Below the pieces are notes generated by a model that worked only from the letters and a program-made list of their open reading frames with translations, did not search any database and was not told the DNA's origin. A DNA stretch of 64,000 bases, taken from assembly GCF_023078275.1 (NCBI RefSeq), contig NC_062977.1, positions 11,429,118 to 11,493,117 on the forward strand. The letters are read 5' to 3'. Source of the DNA: Leguminivora glycinivorella. Taxonomy: Eukaryota > Arthropoda > Insecta > Lepidoptera > Tortricidae. Below, one piece after another: positions 57,901 to 64,000 of this stretch; position 1 is the stretch's first letter; each line of letters begins with the position of its first letter. The translations under genes and the position numbers were made by a program.

Positions 57901-60900
57901 ATGGCGTTCGAACCGGAAGTCCCATGGACAAGTTGAATTATCAAAACATTTTTGACAGCCAGGCAATTCTGCACGACGAACCTGCCTTAAACTTTACTCA
58001 TATACCTAATACGTATGATCGATGAACCTTTAGTACAAAGGAACTTCACATAAAACACTAGGAAATAAATGGAAAACATACTTAAAGCGCTTCTGGAAGC
58101 TACGTGTACAGATAGACAGAAACGACTTAGGACAAAGAAACAAGGCGGTCTTTGATGTCAGAGGCTGCGGTGCATTTCGTGTCGTTGCGCCACATCCATA
58201 TAATCAGTATGTTTGGGAAGCTATACCCTACCTCTTGTGCAAGTCGAACTTGAGCACGGAGGACAGGATGTTGTCGGTGGAAAGCGGCGGGTGCGCTTTG
58301 GAGTCGTGGCAGGAGCCGCCAGCTACCAGTAGATAGCGCCGCGCGCGCGCCCGAGGCTCTGCCGCTAGCGCTACTAGTGCGCCGCGACCCGTTTTCTGTA
58401 AACAATTACTTGTATTCAACCATGAATTCTGGACCATATACACGAACCAACACTTCGTTCGATCGTCTATTTACCTTTCTATGGCTCAAATATATGATGG
58501 AATGGCGATACAGATAGATGCCCAAACGATCAGAATTTCGCGACTAAATATACGAAAAGGAATTTAGTAAAATCAAGTTCCATTATCTTTCCCTGTATAT
58601 TTTTTATACATAGTGTGCAATAATACTGAATAATCATTTCCTTTTAAAAACGTGACCTATATTTTCGTCAATACAATACACATGAGTCATTGATAAAATA
58701 CGTCACAAACCATTGTATGCAAACTCACCATGTCTACTCTAACCGTCTTCAATGCCACAGCGATCGACGGGTCTTGTACATTTTTAATGGCTTCTTCGAG
58801 AATTTGGGGAGCTATAAGCGGAAGGCGGATGTGGCTGAGGACTTCGAAACAATGACGGCGGCGGCCGGCGGGGTCGTGCTCCAGCCATCTTAACGCTGGA
58901 TATAGTACCTGTAAACCATTGACTTATACAGGCTGTATTTTGATAGTGTGTCAACGAAAGCGACCACCTCGAAAACGATTTTACGACTGGCTTGTACAGA
59001 TGTTGAAAAAAGAAAAAGTTCCTTGTGTGACACCAATATCCATGTATAAGCTGATTTTTTTATGTATGATTTGATTTAGCTACAGCCAATAGAGGATTTA
59101 TTACTTTATTGAAGTTTATTGTGAATTCAACATTCGAGTCCTGCCGGTGTGATTTTTTCCTTTAATTTAAAAATATGTAATATCGCTAGCAGACATTTCT
59201 GCATGATAAAAAAAGAAATTCAAACTTGGTATACATATATAATTGCAAGTAACTGTTTTGTATTCAATATGGTTAAAATTTTAAGCTATGTGGTGTTTAG
59301 TAGGATAATGTGTCATTAAAATATTATTTACCTGTGCCTCACTTTCCACCTTTAGCTGCTCAGACGACAGTAAAGTGACTAACTGTGGTAATGGTAAATC
59401 CAGTAACTCATCTCCGCTAGCCACAACATTCCAGTTTACTTGGGCATGTTCTAATGCTTCCTCTGCAAGTTCCATGCAGTTATGTGCTTCGGCAAATCTG
59501 AAAAGCAGTTATAAGGTTCCATAACCTCAACCTTTCGAGACCCACTAGTTCCCTGGGGAGCCAGAAAATTTTAATGACAACTTAATTTTCTGTCTGTTGA
59601 TCTACAAAGGTTAATAAGGGAATTTTGGCTATAATATTAACTATGAAAAGTCAGTACCTAAAGATCCCTAAGGCATTTGAAGGATGCAGTTCTCTCCTTA
59701 GAAATTCACCACAGCCTGTAACCAGTTCCCTCAGTTGCAGCATGTCTGCCGCAATCAACAAATGCTGCACTGTAGCTTTGTCTATTACTACTTCACCTGT
59801 AAAAAATATTGTTTTTACAGCTTACACAAAAGATTATCACAAAGTGATTAACCCTTAAATGCACGGTGATGTATATATGCATCATATATTTGATGGCCTG
59901 TGGCTCAATACGTAGCTATCCAAAATCACATTTACAGCTTAGTAATTATTCAGTATTTATTATTATTTAATAAATTAAATAATATTATCATTTACTATTT
60001 ATTATTTAAGGATAAAAATGAAATGGCGGAAAAGTGTGAAAAAACAGGATGATGACGATTTTTAGTATGTGTTTTAGGTAGATTTTTCGGAGTTAGTAAT
60101 CAGTTTATGTTTAAACATTTTATCATGGGGGTTTCACAAATAGTGTAGCTTTCTAATAGTAGTCAAACTTTACAAATAAAACTTGCCAATAATTATATAT
60201 TTATATAAATAAGTTTTGGCCTCTTTAACTTCTAACACTGATTTAGTATTAAAATCGGTATTAAAAATTTTTTTATTATTTTTCCCAGAGTCAGAAAACC
60301 ATTGTCTATCACATTTATTAATATCTCATTAAAAGAAAAATTCATGCATTTAAGGGTTAATAAAAGCTACCATTTACCATAAAAATATTGACCCAGCAAT
60401 AAAATTCATGCATTTGCTATTAAAGCCATTGTTTTGGTTATCCAAAACTGATAATAAAATTTGTACAAAAAATGGGGCTGCAGCAATATAAATTAACCTG
60501 TTATTTATTTACCTGTATATATAAAGTCAATAATAATTGGAAGAATTTCTGGAGGCACACTAGGTAGAGCTACATGTCTTTTTTGACTCTCCTCCAAGCC
60601 CACATTGAACATAGCATCAAAGTATGCACAGCTAGCTGCAAGTACAACCCGGTGAGCCTAGAGAAAATAAAAAGTTGTATTACATATTAATCAAAATTCC
60701 AGTTCCATATAAAATGAAACACTACAGAAAGATATATATATATATATTATATATATATTACAATGAATTATAATTTTAAAAAAGTCTTCATAAATATTCA
60801 TTGCAGTTGATGGCAACCAGCTGTAATCATTAAACAGTTGTTAATAAGCAATTAACTCACTATGATTATATGAGTACTATAAAAGTATTAAAAAGAGTAC

Positions 60901-61097
60901 TGTACCTTAACCCTGGTTTTCCCTGATATTAAATCTATGTCACAAAATCTGCCGTCTCTTTGAAAATTACTTAAATTTAATGAAATTTTATTAGCATAGT
61001 CGCGACATTTGTACGGACGAGATCCTTCTTTGTTTGAACATTTCTCAAAAATGTTCGTGGACATTTTGTTGGCAATTACTTTACTACTTGTACTCAC
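48908..61097 (-). CDS. IPP: BTB-BACK-kelch protein, actin-binding protein IPP (KLHL27) homolog, ten coding exons
   Basis: Kelch-like proteins of this layout are Cullin-3 substrate adaptors; IPP also binds actin. Exons in transcript order are 61097-60906, 60657-60513, 59796-59658, 59497-59332, 58908-58729, 58395-58232, 57350-57215, 56996-56786, 50480-50260 and 49144-48908; all are GT-AG and in phase, giving 596 residues (human IPP is 584). The BTB domain (about 40-158) has AHRVVLAASCAYFDAMF and IDFIYTG. The BACK domain spans about 160-274. Six kelch blades follow, with double glycines in VAGGS, AVGGE, AFGGW, VVGGC, VIGGN and VAGGD. The choice of IPP over other kelch proteins rests on YAxGGE..S, GGWVG..G, the Glu-Arg-Tyr-Ser-Phe before the last Trp and TLASVELYDP. 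The final exon is very GC-rich and stops right after the last blade. Introns 8 and 9 carry transposons and decayed copies of exons 8 and 9. A later in-frame Met at residue 12 is an alternative start. Confidence 0.93.
49306..50012. mobile_element. 707-bp transposon with 34-bp perfect termini and 8-bp target duplication
   Basis: The 34-bp left terminus (gtgtgcgtgtggattgagtg, then agcaccttccgaaa, 49306-49339) is perfectly inverted at 49979-50012. It is flanked by cacatctc on both sides (49298-49305, 50013-50020), an 8-bp target duplication. Internal copies of the phrase gctcactcan-tc(c/t)-acac recur near 49435, 49600 and 49760. No transposase is present. The 8-bp duplication fits hAT, P or Merlin-like groups; the long terminus does not look like hAT. 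Confidence 0.88.
50021..50259 (-). pseudogene. two tandem decayed copies of the 3' end of IPP exon 9
   Basis: Copies at about 50021-50139 and 50140-50259 repeat, in tandem with the true exon end, the coding segment around the GGNAP turn, the Val-Leu-Thr-Ser-Val-Glu stretch, the Phe-Asp-Asp end and the GTGAGT-type splice donor with some intron. Single-base changes shift the frame. A fourth partial copy lies left of the transposon at about 49205-49305. Confidence 0.8.
50536..51278 (-). pseudogene. LINE: C-terminal part of reverse transcriptase and 3' end
   Basis: A 199-codon frame ends at 50768. The LINE part includes LALKINNACHQLQSWFSANG, LILNYSKSNIMLFSGRK and the tail PTYFEHLPADLRN. This is the thumb and carboxyl end of a non-LTR reverse transcriptase of the CR1/Jockey type. 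The 3' untranslated part ends with aaataaagaaatctaaatct near 50536. The matching upstream part is at 53313-53833; the two are separated by the inverted-repeat element at 51279-53312. Confidence 0.8.
51279..53312. mobile_element. 2-kb long-inverted-repeat element inserted in a LINE
   Basis: The left arm runs from 51279 (aagttgatgtgactggagag) to about 51721. Its outer 300 bp recur inverted at about 52950-53312 and its inner 130 bp at about 52207-52342. The right arm is split by about 600 bp (52348-52947) that have no left-arm partner, and has a further 65-bp insert near 53130-53200. The central loop (51722-52206) shows no recognisable protein. It divides the reverse-transcriptase frame of the surrounding LINE. 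Confidence 0.8.
53313..53833 (-). pseudogene. LINE: central part of reverse transcriptase
   Basis: A frame with LLTENQFAYRQKMSTTTATY, ILCDLSKAFDVISHELLLEK, IGIPQGSSLGNTLF and the intact catalytic FADDTN. It is typical of CR1/Jockey-group non-LTR elements. The upstream part (YRPITIVPTISKMVESVL) continues beyond the hAT insertion at 56469 and above. The downstream part is at 50536-51278. Confidence 0.85.
54078..54545 (-). repeat. dispersed repeat, inverted copy of 20585-21125
   Basis: Lies inside the hAT element and shares acacgagaagtaaaatacat, cccgagtgtaacacaaaact and actagtggataaaatgcgtt with the copy near 20.9 kb in the opposite orientation. Confidence 0.75.
54690..55860 (+). pseudogene. 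decayed LINE reverse transcriptase fragment (RTE-like)
   Basis: The opening GKFRQGQRCKQILNIRPLIE and CFIDYCKAFDCIV are the classical start of a LINE reverse transcriptase. Downstream, many frameshifts leave only short traces to about 55860. It is carried inside the hAT element. Confidence 0.65.
56469..56540 (-). pseudogene. LINE: upstream part of reverse transcriptase
   Basis: The minus strand reads Y-R-P-I-T-I-V-P-T-I-S-K-M-V, the conserved motif preceding the region at 53313-53833, and is separated from it by the hAT element. The LINE appears to be 5' truncated around 56540-56600. Confidence 0.7.
56612..56760 (-). pseudogene. decayed duplicate of the 3' half of IPP exon 8
   Basis: This copies, next to the real exon, the region from its HLYAFGG turn to its end. 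It keeps DPAA.EWT, EPR(Y/F)G and VHYE, but the conserved Tyr codon before Asp-Pro is TAG and there are small indels. A functional alternative exon is ruled out by the stop and frameshifts. Confidence 0.85.
59852..60356. mobile_element. piggyBac-like non-autonomous element in IPP intron 2
   Basis: A 505-bp element with CCCTTAAATGCA and TGCATTTAAGGG ends and TTAA on both sides (59848-59851, 60357-60360). It is a shorter sibling of the copy at 26552-27628; long inner stretches (gatggcc...gtggctcaata; cagagtcagaaaaccattgt) are shared. Confidence 0.88.
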
Positions 61098-61432
61098 ATT
61101 AAATGCATTAATTTATAAACTTTTAGTAGTTTGCTATCTCAAAGATTTCATTACAAATAAATAAACTAAAAAAACTCGTTTCAATGACAGTTCTATTTGT
61201 GGACAGATTTAGCACAGATAAGATTTGTGCATAGGACGGTGGAATGTGTCAAAAGTTTTATACATTTACAGTTGGCTAACTTGTTAGTTATCCAGTAACT
61301 TATGAAATCTTACAATATCTGTGAAGAATCCTGAAAAAATAAACAATGATTTGACATAACTACTCTGAATATTTCAAGTGGAAATAGTTTTTGGCTTTCT
61401 GATTAACACAAAATTGCGTAAAAATACATTCT
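61098..61432. promoter_or_regulatory. bidirectional promoter between IPP and the RETREG-like gene
   Basis: Only 335 bp separate the two start codons, which point away from each other, so both transcripts must start here. No clear TATA box can be assigned to either gene. A fully palindromic CRE (TGACGTCA) lies in the first intron of the RETREG-like gene at 61750-61757. Confidence 0.6.
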
Positions 61433-63798
61433 ATGTTGGCGAATATTAAAAAAGCTTTTAAATGGGGATCCCTCGTAAAAAAATCAGAAAATAAGAATTG
61501 GCAATCATCACTATTATTGGCTGCTTTTGTTGGGGTTCTTGAAGATGTTTTATTTTGGAAGAATATGTGGTTATCTCTTATATTTATTTTTGTTCTCAAC
61601 ATTATTTACTTGTAAGTATACCCAGCGCTAATATTAAATTTAATTACGGTGTATAATCGAAACAACATTCAATTCAGTATACTTATGATTCATACTTGTT
61701 TTTAATAGCGTAAAATAACATGCGCACTTTCGTAAATATAACTTTATTGTGACGTCATATTATTGTAAAGTTTTGTTATTTTAAAATATCAATAATTAAA
61801 ACACGTCGAATATAAATGAAAAATAGCTTCGTGTATAAGTATTAAAACTTGTGAGTTTGAGTTAAAATAAATAATAAACTTTGTTTTTGTTTCAGCATAT
61901 GCCTTCATTTAGAAGTCAATTTTGTGGAGTTTATTTTCTATCTAACCACTGTAATAGTTGCGCTCGACGGTTTCGAATCTTGGTTGAAATACAAGCACAG
62001 GACAACTTGTTTAAAGAATCTTGCCAACCACAATGGAACTAAGCTGAGCTCTGCTGCAGCTTATTTGAAGCAGTGGATGAAGATGCGTTGGTGTGAATAT
62101 GTATATTTAAGAGAAACTAATCACACTAAGGTAAACTATATGATAAAACTATGATTTAAAGGGTAAAAAAAAAAGCAACTGTAGCAGTACAGCATGTTTG
62201 CCACATGAGGAAATTTCCTCACTCTGTGTGGACCCAGCTAATAGAGATGAATAAAATTGTAACTGCCAAATTTAATATACTTTCATAGGTGCATCATAGC
62301 TTAAATCTTAATAATGGTATGCATTTAAAAGGTTAATATTTACTATATTGTTTCAGGCTTTCTTGATGATGAACATTATCTTGGGTATAATATTCCTAGC
62401 AGGGAAATACTTCAGTGGATACAAGTTAATGTACATTTTACTTATGGTGACATGCCTCTTTTACAAGATAGCTAAGCCAGTTGTCACACTTGCTCATAAG
62501 ATACAACAAAATGCAGGTAAATTAATAATTTAATATGTATAGGTACTTACTTTTTGAGTCAATTTATTAGGATTTTATAAACACCTTTGAAATGTAATCA
62601 TGCTAAGTTTACCTTTAATTAGATTTACAAACATTTAGATATGTACTTTTGTTGTTGCAGAATCAGATGGTGAATTAGAAGGTCTAATTCCAGAAATCAC
62701 AGAGGGAGACATCAATATACTATCTCTGGAGCCTGAAAACAAACATGTTGATGAAAGGCAAAGCCTAGGTTATTGTCCACACATTATTAAAACTTCTATA
62801 TAGATGATGCTGATAATCAAATTATGTGTAAATTGTACAATAAATTGTCAACAAAAAAAGAACCTGAAGTTGACATTTTATGTTTGTTTACACATTTGTA
62901 CACAAACATATATTGTGCTATAACACATTTTTTCTAGTTCATATATTTATTGATGATGCACAGAATGCTCAAATCTAACCATGAATATCCACAAAATTAT
63001 GAGTCAAGGCATAAGTCTTTGTGTATGACATGTAATATTTATATTCTAAAAATGTTTATTATATTTTATTTCATAAAATTATTCACTTTCAGACTATTGG
63101 AAACCAGAAGATGTTCCTATGGAAGATAGTGATAGTTCTGATCATAGTAGTTCTCTTGTAACTAATATGTCAGTAGAAAAAATGCAGGCATTTGAAAAAG
63201 AAGTGGATATAACAGACTCCAGTGAGGATGAGTATATACCTTTAGGTAAGGAAGGACATAAATCTATAATCCTATGAAATATAATGAAAATGCTGATCTC
63301 ATTCATTGTCATGTCTGTTTCTATTTAATAGTAGGTATAGAATTAACTATTATTGGCTTGTTTTTTTTTTTATAAATATATGTATGGTTGTACTCACGTT
63401 ATTTTATCGCCACTTTTGCGACATGCTTCGAGTCATTTAGGAGACGTCAGGCATGAGTGCTCGCGCTTTTATTAGCCTAGTGAATAACACCAATATCATT
63501 AAATAAATGCTTTTTCATAAATTTTGAAGATCAGATTTAATTAACCTAATAGAATTCTGAATTTCCGACTTTAATGCTATGTTTATTTACAGTCCAGCAG
63601 AAGCAACTTCCTTCTACATTAGAGGAAATCCAACCAGCAGGCACCTGGAGCGGTGCAGCTTACAATGCTTTCTTCAACTTCGCAGGAGCTGTCTCCAATA
63701 TGGTCTATGCATCTCAGGAAGAAAATAAGAGGAAGCGTGTGTCTAGTGTAGACTCTTCCGATGGCTTTGAAATGATTGATAAGAGTGACTTAAATTAA
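61433..63798 (+). CDS. reticulophagy regulator (FAM134/RETREG)-like ER membrane protein, six coding exons
   Basis: FAM134/RETREG proteins bend ER membrane through a reticulon-type double hairpin and bind ATG8 to deliver ER to autophagosomes. Exons are 61433-61611, 61896-62130, 62357-62516, 62661-62768, 63093-63245 and 63593-63798; all are GT-AG and in phase, giving 346 residues. Two hydrophobic hairpins are visible, at about 25-85 (VFWKNMWLSLIFIFVLN-like segments, then FVEFIFYLTTVIVAL) and about 139-180 (MMNIILGIIFLAG, then LMYILLMVTCLFY). They are separated by a Lys/Arg-rich linker. The tail is acidic and Ser-rich (SSEDEYIPL) and carries DGFEMID near the C-terminus (Phe337-Ile340), which fits the LC3-interacting motif of the family. 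The fourth donor (G|GTTATT) is weak. The family call rests on topology and motif, so another hairpin protein is possible. Confidence 0.82.
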
Positions 63799-63835
63799 GG
63801 ACATATCATAAAGTTAAACAATACCAGTGACTTAA

Positions 63836-63870
63836 ATTAAACAATTACTAATCATATAGTAGTATTTATT
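63836..63870. promoter_or_regulatory. facing polyadenylation signals
   Basis: A plus-strand ATTAAA at 63836-63841 could end the RETREG-like transcript, and a minus-strand AATAAA at 63865-63870 could end the last gene. They lie 24 bases apart, so the two 3' ends probably meet or overlap. Confidence 0.45.
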
Positions 63871-63900
63871 TTGTCACATTGCACTTACTACAGTACCTAC

Positions 63901-64000
63901 TTAAACATTACATGACATATTCTCCAATCTGGACATAAGTTCTTGATGTTGTTTTTTCAGAGCTTTCAATCTTACAGCATTAAGAGCATTCCGAGCAACT
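63901..64000 (-). CDS. 3' end of an unidentified gene (partial)
   Basis: The minus strand is open from the window edge to TAA at 63901-63903 and encodes 32 residues with a helical, Lys/Leu/Gln-rich pattern (ALNAVRLKALKKQHQELMSR, ending ENMSCNV) that suggests a coiled coil. An AATAAA on the same strand follows the stop by about 30 bases. It is cut by the window edge and cannot be named. A non-coding origin is possible given its length. Confidence 0.55.
   Translation of the reverse strand, partial: VARNALNAVRLKALKKQHQELMSRLENMSCNV

Overview
The window is animal nuclear DNA, almost certainly from a moth or butterfly. It is AT-rich and has insect-type split genes with GT-AG introns. It is crowded with interspersed repeats of the kind typical of Lepidoptera: tRNA-derived SINEs, many small inverted-repeat transposons, decayed LINEs and foldback elements. 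I see no prokaryotic, plasmid, phage, CRISPR or integrated-virus signal. Species cannot be told from the sequence alone.

Six protein-coding genes can be supported, and five are complete. From left to right they are: (1) an intronless RAD23 on + at 5135-6115; (2) a CREB transcription factor on - with five coding exons between 14536 and 23641; (3) a LanC-like glutathione/zinc protein on + with eight exons between 24845 and 41579; (4) a BTB-BACK-kelch protein closest to actin-binding protein IPP on - with ten exons between 48908 and 61097; (5) a reticulon-type ER-phagy receptor (FAM134/RETREG-like) on + with six exons between 61433 and 63798; (6) the last codons of an unidentified gene on - at 63901-64000. 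Every intron phase was checked by hand; the reconstructed proteins are 326, 259, 406, 596 and 346 residues long. CREB and LanC-like are head to head (1.2 kb apart), as are IPP and RETREG-like (335 bp apart). LanC-like and IPP are tail to tail, as are RETREG-like and the last gene. The genes are unrelated in function; this is an ordinary chromosomal neighbourhood, not an operon or cluster.

The rest is mostly mobile DNA. Region 1-5 kb holds an array of inverted-repeat units and a head-to-head tRNA-like SINE insertion. Region 7-13 kb holds several small transposons. LanC-like introns 4-7 carry nested piggyBac-type elements, a large inverted duplication, a strange 1.7-kb motif-rich element, a triple tandem repeat and a 600-bp GGGATA minisatellite. 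The 41.6-48.9 kb intergenic space holds foldback elements. IPP introns 8 and 9 hold a LINE broken by two later insertions, one a hAT element with a perfect 8-bp target duplication, and decayed copies of neighbouring IPP coding exons.

The most interesting regulatory signal is a cluster of three cAMP-response elements next to a TATA motif inside the large CREB intron. It lies between the kinase-inducible-domain exon and the bZIP exons. This is the layout of the internal promoter that makes the ICER repressor from vertebrate CREM.
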